Assembly: GCA_020746835.1 (NCBI GenBank) | Contig: JAGPNK010000006.1 | Location: 1,674,001-1,738,000 of the forward strand | DNA: 64,000 nt | Source of the DNA: Stachybotrys elegans | Taxonomy: Eukaryota; Ascomycota; Sordariomycetes; Hypocreales; Stachybotryaceae | Reading direction: 5' to 3' | Part shown: one piece after another, positions 23,930-35,427 of the stretch | Position numbering within the stretch: the stretch's first letter is position 1 | Layout of the letters: each line of letters starts with the position of its first letter | The notes under the pieces: model-generated | Told to the model about the DNA's origin: nothing | Databases searched by the model: none | What the model saw: only the letters and a program-made list of their open reading frames with translations | Made by a program: the position numbers and the translations under genes

Positions 23930-24312
23930 CTTGGTTTGGTTTGGCCTGGCCCTGAGTCTGGGTCTGGGTCTGGCTCGTAATGAGATGGTCAGGTACCTCC
24001 TTACACGGGCAGGCAGGTAGGAGGTTTGCTGGAGAATGACTGGAGACTGATACGCTGGGCACTCACACACACAGACGCCGTTGGACGGGGACTGGGACGT
24101 CGAGCAGCAAATAAGTACCCTCGCCTGCCCTCCCTTCCGACTTCCTCTTTTCTCTTCTTCTTTCTCTCACACAGCAGCTTGCATCTTTGTCACGAAGCAT
24201 CCAACCCGTCTTTCTGGATTCTTCCACCTCCTTTTCTTTTTTATACCCCAGGTCCTTTAATTTGTTGTGATACCCATCTTTCCAGATACCCAATACCCCC
24301 TTTCTATTCACA

Positions 24313-26085
24313 ATGGCCGAGGAACAGAAGCCCGTTGAGGTCCCCAAGGAGGAGACTCCCGCCGTCGTCGCTCCCGTCGAGACCAAGCCCGCCGAGGAGA
24401 CCGCCGCTCCCGTCGTTGAGGAGGCCAAGCCTGCCGAGGAGGCCAAGCCCGTCGAGGGTGAGGCCGCTGCCGAGGAGGCTAAGGAGGAGGCCAAGGAGGA
24501 ACCCAAGGAGGAGGTCAAGCCTGTCGAGGAGGGCCACCTGAGCCACAAGGCACAGGGTCTCAGCTTCCCCAAGTACGTATATCCAGCCGCGATGTGCCGG
24601 GCACCATGAGCCCAGTTACGCATGGAAGATATCTAATCGGTCAACCACAGGAACATCATTCCCAGCAAGGAGTTCTTCTGGTTCGGCACCGAGGCTGTCG
24701 AGGCCAAGGCTCTCGCCGCCTACCAGAAGGCTGAGAAGACCGCCGAGGTTGCTCAGGCTAACATTGCCTGGGCTGCTGAGACCGGCAAGGGTCTTCTCTT
24801 CGTCGGTGACAAGGCTGCTCCCTCTCGCATCATCAACCTGGTAAGTTGGAATACTACCTAGGCAGCAAACATGCAACTGCTAACACGCATTCTACAGGCT
24901 GATGCCACCGAGCCCGAGACCGACGGTACCCACAAGTTCACCTTCGCCGCCAAGGGCAACAAGCACAGCTTCAAGGCCTCCACCCCTGCCGAGCGTGATA
25001 ACTGGGTTTCTCAGCTGAAGCTCAAGATCGCTGAGGCCAAGGAGCTCGTCGCCACTGTCACTGAGTCCGAGACCTACAAGTCCACTCTTGAGAGCTTCAA
25101 GCCTGCCCCTGCTCCAGCTGCTGAGGAGGCCCCCAAGACTGAGGAGACTCCTGCTCCTGCTGAGACCGAGGCCGCCGCTGAGGAGGCTAAGCCTGCTGAG
25201 GAGCCCAAGAAGGAGGAGGTTAAGGAGGAGCCCAAGCGTCGCTCTGCTAGCCGCAAGCGCACTTCTTTCTTCGGCTTCGGATCCAAGAAGGAGGAGGCCA
25301 AGCCTGCCGAGGAGGCTCCCGCTGCTGAGGCTGCCGCCCCTGCCGAGACCACCGAGGCCCCTGCCGCTGCTGAGGCCGACAAGCCCGCAGAGACCACTGA
25401 GGCTGCCCCCGTTGAGGCTGCTGCTGTCACTGAGGAGGCCAAGCCCGCTGAGGAGGAGAAGCCTGCCGAGGCTGTTGAGTCTCCCAAGGAGAAGCCCGCC
25501 GCCAGCAAGCGCAACAGCTTCTTTGGCAATGTCTTCAGCCGCAAGGAGAAGAAGACTACTGAGGCCAAGCCTGCTGAGGCTGTCGAGTCTCCCAAGGAGG
25601 AGGAGCCTGCTGCCGTTCCCGTGGCTGACGAGACTGCTCCTGTGATCCCTCCTGTTGAGACCACCACTCCCCTCGCTGTCGAGGTTGCTAGCCCTGCCAC
25701 CGTCCCTACTGAGACCACGGAGGCCAAGCCTGCCGTCGCTGCCCCCGAGGCTCCCAAGGAGAAGCGCAAGTCCTCCCTCGGATTTGGCTTCGGCCGCAGC
25801 AAGTCCCCTGGCCCCGTTGAGGGTGAGGAGAAGGAGAAGCCCCTGAGCCCCTTCTCCAAGCTCCGTGCCACCATCAAGAGCCGCGCCACTCCCAAGGCTG
25901 AGGAGAAGGCCGAGGCCAAGGAGGAGGACAAGACCGAGGACGCCACCAAGGTCGAGGAGGAGCCCAAGAAGGAGGAGGCTGCCGCCGAGCCCGCCAAGGA
26001 GGAGCCCAAGGCTGCTGAGCCTGAGGCTGAGAACAAGCCCGAGGCCGCTGCCACCACCGCCCCTGCCGTCACCGCTGCCGCTTAG
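24313..26085 (+). CDS. PH-domain protein with acidic Ala/Glu/Pro-rich tail
   Basis: Three exons join in phase (24313-24572, 24651-24840, 24898-26085) to give 545 residues. Residues 1-75 are an acidic Pro/Glu/Ala-rich leader. About 80-205 form a PH-like domain (LSFPKNIIPSKEFFWFG, later THKFTFAAKGNKHSFKAST and ERDNWVSQLKLKI, the usual C-terminal PH helix with its Trp). The rest is a long low-complexity region of PAEE and EEAKP repeats. It is punctuated by three basic serine motifs: RKRTSFFGFG (about 269), SKRNSFFGNVF (about 353) and KRKSSLGFGFG (about 439). PH domains bind phosphoinositides or protein partners at membranes, so a cortical role is likely but unproven. The CT-rich 5' leader and strongly biased codons (GAG, GCC, AAG) suggest high expression. 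The protein resembles fungal PH-domain proteins of unassigned function. Confidence 0.85.
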
Positions 26086-27145
26086 AGGGCGCGCTATCGC
26101 GGGAGCCGCTGACCTCGAAGCTAGCCTTCGGAGGATGCATGACGATCTTTACATATAAACAACAACACGCACGAAAGGGTTTGGGAACGGAAGGAAGGTG
26201 CTGCATTTCTTCACAAGATACCAAAGATACCCTGTCGAGACTGCTTTCACTGATACCAACAACCTCGCATCGTTTCTTTTCAGCAACAACAAAAAACAAC
26301 TTACCACTTTCGAATTTGGACAAGGAAAGTTCAATAGGGAAGGACCAAAGAAAAAAATCACCAAAAAATTGACGGCACGAGGGTTTTGCCTGTGCTCACA
26401 GTATAACCTCCATTGCATTCGCTTTGTTTTCAGTTTGTAGTCTCTGATACCCGTTGGTGGAGATGATTAATACTTAATAATAAGACAAACTTGCGTGTTA
26501 TTTTATTCTCCTTCATCTTGACCGGACATTGTGTTATGACTGTTGTTCGCGTTTTGCAAGGCTGATTTCGAAGCAATCTATCCTTCTGTTGGGCTGGTGA
26601 AATGGTCGATTCTCACTGCCACTGTCTTGGTCGGTATTTGAGAAACGGCTCCATGTGGACTTGTCCCTGTGCGATAACCTTGAAAAACTCTAGCACACTT
26701 CTCGTTCACCTGTCATGATAACATCCAGTGATTATCTTAGTGTTTGATTATATTGTCGTGATGTATAGATGGATAATAACTCTATATGACATTCGTATTC
26801 TCGTCATATGCAATACTCGGTTTCCTGTCTTCGTGTACTCCGTTCCATATGTACATGTTGCTTCCGTTCCCATCGCCGAGGGTTATACAAATAAGAGAAA
26901 TAGCTAGTTCAAGGGGGAGGATCAAGGTAGAGCATGCCTCGGTCCTCCATGGAGGAGTTTCTTCAAAATTTCCCACCGTGAACCGCCGACCCTGATTGAA
27001 TGTCGCTAAGAAAAACGCCGCACCAATGATCCGAAAGAAACAGCGAGATACGTGTGCTCATGCCCAGCCGTGGCCAAGGCCATTCGTTGTGTATAGAATG
27101 CGAATTCGCTTCTGAAATTCGTTGCCGCCGGACGATAATGCCGCG
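26086..27145. other. Convergent 3' intergenic region
   Basis: About 1.06 kb between the PH-protein (+) and histidine kinase (-) 3' ends. AT-rich, with no open frame of note; it holds both 3' UTRs. Confidence 0.55.
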
Positions 27146-30100
27146 TTACTCGTTGGAAGTGTTGCCGCTTGTGTCATCCTGGGAAACAGAGAGGCTTTCG
27201 TACTTGCTGACTAGCTCCTCGATCTTGGGTATGAGTTCTGGGATGCGGAACGGTTTTGATATAACATCATCCTAACAATTGTCAGTCTGAGCTCGGCGAG
27301 TGGCTCCAAAATGCAACTTACAATACCTGCAGCCTTGGCGTTGGCAATCTGCTCAGGTCGAGCATACGCCGTTACTGCAATGATAGGTATGTGCCTGATA
27401 ATCGTTCCCTCGCGCTCCAGCTCTCGTATCCGCCTGGCGCACGTCATGCCATCCATGACGGGCATCTCCAGGTCCATTAGAATAACAGAGATGTCGACTC
27501 CTTCTGCTTCTCGCCCTAACCAGAACCTCGATTGTTGCAGCGTCTGGAGGGCTTCCATACCGTGGTTGGCCACAAAGGTGTTGTTCCCGCAGCTGCGGAG
27601 TTGCCGCTGCAGGACCTTCTGGTTTACAATATTATCCTCCACAATGAGCACGTCGTAGAGTGACTTGGTTCCTGGACTCGCCAGTTCGCGTGTCGGTGGC
27701 GTGCGAGCGGGCTGAATCTCCGTAGGTGTGGATGGAGTGGTTGCTTTGCGGACGACCCTAAAGGGGGAAATGTGCTCGTAGTCAGCTGGCGGATTGAGGC
27801 AAGCACGGCTCTGGATGTAGAAGCTGAACTTGCTCCCGACACCTTGCACCGATGTGGCGCCAATCTGACCGCCCTGCATCTCTGTCAAGATCCTGGAGAT
27901 GAACAATCCCAAGCCTGAGCCGCCGTATTGCACGTGTGTCCGAGGGGTGGCTTGTTGGAACCGCTGGAAGAGCACCTTCATCTCTTCATCCCCTAGCCCC
28001 GGGCCGGTGTCTTCGACGGAGCAATGCAAGTTGATCCGTTCGCCGTGACCCCATTCCTCAGCGTTGTCAACGTCAATAGTCGGACCTCGTCCTCGGTCGT
28101 TCCTTGCAAAGTAGACAGTGCCCTTCCTGGTAGCTTCTGAGATATCCCTTGATACTGCCAGGCTCACAATGATGCTCCGCTTCTCCCGACCCTGTGTGAA
28201 TTTGATAGCATTGGTCATCAGATTTATCAGGATTTGTCGTAGCCTGGACGGGTCAAGCTTCAGCCACTTGATGCCGTACTTCTCGAAGCTGTCGTCCACA
28301 AGAAACTCGCATTCGATATCGTGGGTGATGAGCTCTGCCTCAAACATTTTCAGTGCCCGCTGCACTACCCTAACAGGTTGCTCGTCGACAGGTGTAACAG
28401 CAAGCAGGTTCGAGTCTAGCTTAGACAAGGTAAGAATATCGTCGACGATGCGCTTCTGATGGCTGGCGCATAGGTTGATCGTGTTTGCCGCATCAAGGCA
28501 ACCCTCCAACATGGATTCCAGCTGCTCCTTATTCTTGATGGTCGCGTAGGACGAGATGCTGTTGGCAATCTGATCGGCACACTGAAGAATGGCAGATAGA
28601 GGGTTTCGCATCTCGTGACTGGTGATGTCGATGAAGTTCTCCTGCTGCCTCTTGAGCTCCACGGCTTCCTCTCGGCGCTCGTTCTGGACTTTCTCGGCCC
28701 ACTTCTGGGAGGAGATGTCGGTAATGCATCCAAAAATTGATGTTAATGCCCCCTCATGTGTCTTCTCCGGGAATGCACTCATCAAGACCCATGTATCGAT
28801 CGTGTTGTCGCCATTCTGCTGGCTACGCTTGAAGCGGAACTCGACGGAGATGGTAACCTTCTCTTCGAGAAGCTTCCTCCAAGCAGACTCGAGTGCCGGC
28901 CTGTCCACGTCCATGACACTGTCTAGCCACTCGTTCTCGTTTGATTCCTTGCGTGAATGTTGTGAGATTTGCCACCACATGTCATTGCAGTAGTTGATGT
29001 GGCCCTCCGAGTTGGCAATAAACATTCCGACAGGTGCAAATTCGGCCATGCGGGTGAAGCGATACTCGCTCTCGTTGGCCTCCTGGGTGCGCAGTATTAG
29101 TTGCATCGACAGCTCCTGGCGGTCCAGAGCAGCAAGCCTGGCAGCTCGCTGCCCGCGCTTGATTTCTTCTTCAAAGAGTACGACGGAAGCCATGGACGTG
29201 GCTAGCTGGCGTGACAAAAGATGGATAAAGAGTTGATAGTCGCTATCATAGGGCCGCCTTGGGTTCACGCCCATGATAATGAAACCAGTTACAGCTTCTG
29301 TGGTGGTTGTGGGGACAATCGGAAAGATGACGAGGGTAGTGGATGGATTTCCGAATCCTTTCCAATCGAGACCTTCGATCAAATGGCTCGGGAGGTTCCC
29401 ATCCTGCTCTGAAAGAATGACGGGGGCTCCTCCGTTTGACATGGACTGCCGCATGTACGGCGCAAACCCCTCGTCCGACATCCGCAAGTCAATATTGGAA
29501 AACCTTTCCACATAGCTGGGGTCTTCGGGGACGCCTATCGATCCCTCCAGGATGAGCTGTGGAGGATGAGCGAGGTTGGCCGAGTGGAGGGATGATACCT
29601 CACTCTCACTGTCCTCCCTGGCATCCTTGACAGAGTATATCAAGGCAAATGGAACATCCAGGTCATTAAACTCCAGCCCCTTCTGGACTTGTGGCCAGAA
29701 GCCCGACACTGTTGTCGCAGTTGCTGTCCTCTCTCCGATTTCGCGAAGGGTGAGCATGCGCCGTTCGTTGACTCTGCGACGAGTGTTCTCGAAAGCGGGG
29801 TTGTACAGGCCCGCCACTTCCCCTTCGCTGTTGAGCAATGGCACCACTGACCACGAGAAGAAAGCTTCTTCGAGGAACCCAGATCGGTTGATGAAGAGCT
29901 GGTTCTCATGCTTCATGGTCGCCTGCCCTAGTTCCAGGGCACTCTGGAACACGGGCTTGATCTCATCCCAAATCTCCACCCATGCGTCCATATACCGCTG
30001 GCCCATGAGCGACGGGTGTTTCTGCCCTGCCAAGTCGATGTATGATTCATTGTACAGACATATCAAGTCTGGTCCCCAATACATGGCTGCGGGGTGAGGA

Positions 30101-31236
30101 CTGCCCATAATCATGTTCGCCATTGCCCTCAAATCAGCTGGCCAATCCTCAATTGGGCCAAGTGGCGTGGAACTCCAATCTATAGACTTGACAAACTTGA
30201 TATGCTCGGGAAGGCTGTCCGACATGGGAATCCTAGTCCAGTCAAAGGAAGACTTCAAAGGCTGGGACTGAAGCACTTGGTTGGTGAAATCATCGGGATG
30301 ACACCGGGCCATATCGTCGGAAATTGACATATCCATATCTTCGTGGGGGTCATCATCCCGAGAGGATTTCCGAGAGACCGAGGGAAAGTATTCGACAGAC
30401 TCCTCCGGATCGGCGACTGGACTGGGTGGAATAGATGGAGATGGGGGAGCATCGATAATCGCTGGCCCGTCGTTGAGAGGCATCGGGGTATCGTCATTCG
30501 AGGAGACGAGAGTCGTGTTGCCGCTGATGAATCGCAATCGTCTTCTCAGGGTGATACAGGTCCAAGTGATTCCGCCATAAACGTGGGTCGCCGGGGGTGC
30601 ATCGACACCATCGCCGGGCCGCAAGGGATCCAAAATCCACGACTTGAAACGCCCGAAATCGCTGTCTGGTGTAGCGTCATACTGCTCAACGCTGAGAAGG
30701 TGAAGAAGCTCGCGCGACCCTCGCAAAGGAGGGTTACGATAGAGGATGTGAAGGCCGGGACTCGTGTTACTGTCAGTGTTTGCCAAGTCAACTAGAAAAG
30801 TAGGTCGGTCGTCTTGCTCAAAAAGCTCAGCAACACCAATGTTGTGTAGAATCGGCAAGCTCGGAGGATAGCCACGGCTATCAAAGGTCAGTGATGGGGC
30901 CGTCAGGTCTGTCGAGGAAGCGCCGCTTCCTGGCGTGCTGCCAGACATGGCCTGGTGCGGCGACCTGACGCTGGCTCGCGGTAGCTTTACTGTAGTCACT
31001 TCACCAGACGGATTGTCCTGCAGCCGGGAGAGCATGCTCACGGTAGTCTCCGAGGTGGAGAAGACGGCAGGCCTGACTATGGGTTTCTGAGAATTCGAGA
31101 AGAAAAGGGGTGACTGAGGGCTCGCCCTACTACCGGCAGCTTTAGGCGTGAACCCGGTGGTATTAGGAGCGGGCATCTCGACCTTTCTCGGAGGGGAAGC
31201 TCCAGTTCGAGCTTTCTTGAGCGGCGACCTTTCCAT
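27146..31236 (-). CDS. Hybrid sensor histidine kinase with PAS, kinase and receiver domains
   Basis: This is a fungal hybrid kinase that autophosphorylates on His and passes phosphate to its own receiver Asp, normally feeding a YPD1-type relay to SSK1/SKN7 regulators. Two exons join in phase: the first ends at 27322 and the second is 27271-27146. Numbering from the first in-frame ATG (31236) gives 1346 residues. A Ser/Pro-rich N-terminus precedes a PAS-like region near 345-450, a GAF-like region near 490-720 and a PAS domain near 720-850. The H-box SHEMRNPL has the phospho-His at about 874. The N-box (NLMTNAIKFTQ) and G-boxes (EDTGPGLG, YGGSGLGLF) follow. The receiver starts at VLIVEDN, with phospho-Asp at about 1255 (LMDLEMPVMDG) and the switch Lys in DDVISKPF. 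The true start is unresolved: the frame stays open with coding-like sequence to about 31731, but without another ATG. Confidence 0.9.
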
Positions 31237-31731
31237 GACGAGGTCTTCCCTAGTCTGCTGAAGGCGCTTCGGCTGTGTTCCGACGTGTGACTGTCTCGCC
31301 GCGGCTGCTGCTGAAGGAATCGATCCCGTGATATCGACAGAGCCAGATGAGTAGCCCTGAGCGCGAGTCGATGGGCTCAGCCCTTGGATGCTATGATCGG
31401 GCAGGCATTGCGCAGGGAAACTGATCGATCGCAGAATGGGATGAGGGCGCAAGTAGCGATGGCGCTGAGGACTCGCTGCAGGAGCAGGGCCGGGAGAAGA
31501 AGCAGCAGCAGCAGCAGCAGCAGCAGCGAACTGTGCAGAGCGGGGTGAAGTTTGCTCAGTATTGGTGGGCGCTCTGAGATGAGGTTGAGCAGTAGTAGTA
31601 TGAAGCAGACCGGGGGGAGCGGAGGCTGGGGCAGATGCCTGCGCAATGGCGAGGTGCTCGGGGCGGAGTCTTGAAGTGGAAGAGCACCGGGAGCGGGAGA
31701 GGCAAAAGTCAGAGGTGAGTGTGAAGAAGAG
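31237..31731 (-). other. Probable 5' coding extension of the histidine kinase, start exon not located
   Basis: The kinase frame remains open upstream of its first ATG for about 165 codons, up to a TGA. The translation is Pro/Ala/Ser-rich with features typical of fungal kinase N-termini (for example SPQRHRYLRPHPILRSI), including nine Ala from the (AGC)n tract at 31501-31527. An upstream exon carrying the ATG would have to splice in here. Candidate acceptors exist (after TTCAAG at about 31663 and after GCGCAG), but no donor partner was convincing. Confidence 0.4.
31501..31527. repeat. (AGC)9 trinucleotide repeat
   Basis: Nine AGC units. On the minus strand, in the kinase frame, they encode nine alanines. 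Confidence 0.8.
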
Positions 31732-33217
31732 TCAGTGGTCGAAATATAGACAGATGCTTGGTCGGAGGTGGAAGTAGCAGTATCGTCCTGGGTCTGCATG
31801 GAAGGCGCCTGGTACGGAGACGGGACAAGGGACCGGCTACCTAGAGCCAGAAAGAATATTCTGACCAGGGTGAAGCAGCGCAGCGAATGGCACTGGGCAC
31901 TGGCACAGGCACGGGTACAGGCACGCGCACAGGGAGGAGGGGTGGCAGACAAACAAACGACCGGCTGCCACCTCCTAGGACCAAAGCAAGGGATGTCAGA
32001 AAGACAGGCAGGGTACGGGCGTGCTGAGCGTGGGAGCTCAGGAAGATCATGTACCGTGAAGCAGCAACGGAGGCGGGAGCAGTGAGTGTGCTTCGGCGTG
32101 CGCGGCAGGGTACAAGGACGAGTCCACCCGCGCCGTGTCGGTTATTTGGAGGCCTGCTAAGACCTCCTGGGGGTGGTTGATGCAGGATCGAGATGGGCGA
32201 GGGGCTAGGGTGTCTGTGTATTCGCGAGTGTAGGAGCCCGCCACGACCAGCAGCTCTGGATGTGGATGTGGTGGATATGGGTGCGAATGCGGATGGGGTA
32301 ACAGTGGCATGTATCGACAGCAATTGGGGGGTGCGGCAGTATGGCAGGCGTCGGGCTAGGGGCCACCATCAGACAACCTCTGGACTGAAAATGAAGTGAG
32401 TGGCCAGGCCCAGGGGCGGGAAGCCTCGAGTTTGGATGGGGTATGAAGTGGTACTGGAGGTGGAGGCGGAGATGAGTGGAGGTGGAATGAAGGAGGGCAA
32501 CTTCGAGAGTGCAGGTAGTACCTCGTCTGCAGAGAGAATACAGCCTGTCGGTGAGGCCAAGCGAGCAGGCCGAAGCGATGGATGACAATGACAGATGATA
32601 GATGACAGGGCAGACGGTGAAGGAAGGAAGGAGGGAAGGAAGGATGGCCGTCGAGTCGGAGCCGGGTGCGGGCACCGTGGTGTGCGAAGGGACGAACAAC
32701 AAGCGGTGGCGACAACGACGAGAATAACGTGGATGCTAAACTGTGCCCCCCCTGGCCTGCCAACCTTAATGGGCTGCAGACGTCTCGATGGGGATGGACG
32801 AAACCAATGGGAGATGCGTGGGTGAATGGCTCACTGACCAAGAGGCGCGTGCGAGCGAGATGGATTGGTAGTAGGTTGGTAGGTACCGTTTGTGCAGTGT
32901 ATGTATCGATGGAAGGAAGGTATGTAGCGGAGCTCAAGCTTGATGCGGCTCGTGTTCCCGAAGCCACGGCAAGGTCAGGAGGGAAGCCTTGGCTTGTAAG
33001 GAGAAGGAGCCTGGATCTAGTAGCAAAACGGCATGGGCAAATTGATCATGTGTCGAAGATAGGTATAGCGGAAGGGGCTCGAAAAGTTAGAGGCCTTCGA
33101 ATCAAAGGACGGGTATCCGGAGGGAGACAGACGTCTGAAAGCTGCCGAGTTTGACGGGGCTGAATCTTGAATTCAGGAGCAGGAAGGCAGGGCAGTATGT
33201 AGGTATGTAAGTAGTAG

Positions 33218-33252
33218 TACCTACCTCCCTACGGATACATAGGTGGTAGGTA
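33218..33252. repeat. Inverted repeat TACCTACC / GGTAGGTA
   Basis: Eight-base perfect arms at 33218-33225 and 33245-33252 with a 19-nt loop, in a stretch dense in AGGTA words. A second arm pair (GTAGGTA/TACCTAC) lies at 33463-33469 and 33481-33487. Confidence 0.6.
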
Positions 33253-33582
33253 AGCTGATTCTGAGCTAACCTGATGCTGGGTTAGCCACGCAAGCTCGCT
33301 GATGAGGTGCCTTAGGTACTTACTCGAGCAGCTGTGCCTAACGCCAGCCAGCGGGAAGGAACTCGAATACCTAAGTACAGAAGGGGTACTGTCCCTAACC
33401 TTTGACGTTTCTAGTGGTTTAGAGTTCCCATTAGTCATCGGCAAGGGGCCACTACTAAGTATGTAGGTAGAGGAGGTAAATACCTACCCTCTGCGCGATC
33501 GACAACGTTCGGGTATAAACCGGGCAGATTTTGCAGATTTCTGCGTCCCAAATGGTTTTCATCATGTAACAGTACCTATCAT

Positions 33583-33690
33583 ACTCTCTCTCTCGTCCTT
33601 CCTTCCGTCCCTTATTCTTCCGTCCTCCTTCATCATCATCATCTTCTTCATCTTCTTCATCATCTTCTTCTTCTTCTTCTTTCATTTCCC
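33583..33690. repeat. CT/CTT/CAT-rich simple-sequence tract
   Basis: A pyrimidine-rich tract, with TCTTCT and CATCAT units in its second half. It generates a spurious acidic open frame on the other strand. Confidence 0.7.
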
Positions 33691-35390
33691 CCAACTTTAC
33701 CTTGGATTACACAGCGCTTCGTCCCAATTGCTTCCAAAGGGACGAGATGCGCCAAGATGTCGCGTGGGAAAACTGCTTCAAACGAATGAGTTGGAATATT
33801 AAGCTCAGTCTTGCACTTGTCCGCTTCAGGAAACCGCCTGGTTGCTCTTTTGGTCCAGAACATCAGAGATCGAGCAGGGGGAGGGAAGGAAGCACCGCCA
33901 GGGATCCTTCCCAAGGACAGGACAGTGGGGGATACGCTGACACTTCACCCGGACTGACATGGAAGCCTCATCGCAGGTAGACGAGGTTCCTAGAATGGCA
34001 GAATCGAAGCCGCTTCCTCTTTGCTGCTGGAAATAGCTGTACATATAGTAGCAGTCGTCTGCAAGGCCACTATGGTTTCCTATGATCCCAAACTCGATAG
34101 TCCTCAGATCCAGGCGAAACCGACGCAACATATCCATGAAGGCACGCGTAGGCTGGGTCAAGTCAACAAAATATTGATTGTAGACCGTGAGCCATACAAG
34201 GACCTGGCCTACTACGGCAATGCGAGCCACTACAGCACGGCACCCGTGGTGTGCCCTTTAGCAATAGCAAAAAATCGACGGTGGGCATTTCCACCCGGTA
34301 TCCTCGGCTTATCCACCAGCTTCTTGTCCAACTATGGGCTCTGCCGCTCGGTCTGCGGACGGGTGCATTTAGCAGGTGAGATGGCCTCATGGGTGTTGCG
34401 CGACGAGTGCCGATGGCCTTCACTGATCCCCCCTCGTGGGTCGATCTCTTCGTTCCTGGCTCACTTCTAATGGCTTCCGCGTCTTTCCAGGCGTGGTTGG
34501 GGATCCTCTCAGCTGTGGAAGCACACGCCCTCTCACAGACCGCCCGCAGCGATTCCCAGACTCCGGTCCCACAACACCACCGTGCCGTGCATACAACCAG
34601 CTTCCGTCAACCATCCACAGACCGGTCTAGACCATGAAAGAGCATGGCCGCCGAGGCATGGCGTCGACGCTAAAGGCTGCCACAGCCTGTGGTCGCCCAA
34701 ACAAGTCACTCATCCCACCCACTATTCAGAAGACATCGATCGATCGCCAGAGCCTCCTTGATACACAATATTGGTGTGGGAAAATTATGCGGCGGTTTTG
34801 GGGTGCGTCGTCCAGCCTTGCCGATAGGGCGTGTTTCTCTAGTCCCCGCCAGTTTAGCCACAGCCGAGGTCATTTTCAGTGGTGTCTTTCTGTCAAGATG
34901 AAAGAAGGCAAAAAGAAGCCCCTCTTGCCTGCCGGCTCCTCTGCCTGTATGAATTTGCCTCGATCGATGCGTAGCATTACCAACGTGCCCATCGCCAACA
35001 AATATGAGGTTTACCGCATGGTGATACCGAGCAGTGCGAAGAGAAACCCCGCTAAAGTTGGCAACTGGCAGCTCATGCCAGATGTCTACGGCCCAAAGCA
35101 CACGGCGGTGCTGCTACCATAGGGGACCCTAACAGTGTCTGTGGACTGTCAGAACACAAAAGTTTCCGATCTCTTGGCAGCGCATTACTAGCATGAAAGG
35201 TTTGGTCAAGGCTGAGGGAGGCCATCGTGCTCGTGCTGCAAATGAATAACGAAGCAGGAATCCTTTGGAACCAATGATGGGGTAGCGTTGTGTGGGCTGA
35301 CGATGGCAGCAAGGTCACGGATAATCCGCATCCTCACTCGCACCGGCTACACCAACGAACCTAGCAGTCAACCAGACTTCTTTTTCTTCT

Positions 35391-35427
35391 TTTTCCTTTT
35401 TATTTTTATTTTTATTTTTATTTTTTA
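35391..35427. repeat. (ATTTTT)n tract
   Basis: About five copies of TTTTTA in a T-rich run, in intergenic sequence. Confidence 0.7.

Larger units (their letters stand above)
15414..24312. other. 8.9-kb gene-free region upstream of the PH-domain gene
   Basis: No open frame in this stretch has recognisable similarity. The longest are in competing frames, often start at GTG or TTG, and contain simple sequence. I scanned for tRNA B-box patterns and found none that folds. It holds several short tandem repeats (18711, 19793, 20057, 23304), G-tracts (22792 and 23912), and scattered AGGTA/TACCT words. Base composition is not AT-rich, so it does not look like a RIP-degraded transposon. It probably combines a very long promoter with possible non-coding transcripts. 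Confidence 0.5.

Noticed and set aside
25074..26072. Long antisense open frame over the PH-protein tail
   Set aside because: It mirrors the GAG/GCC/AAG codon bias of the sense gene and translates to a Ser/Ala/Gly-rich low-complexity chain with no independent support.
33455..33694. Acidic open frame (Glu/Asp run) on the minus strand
   Set aside because: Produced by the CT/CTT simple-sequence tract; no other coding evidence.
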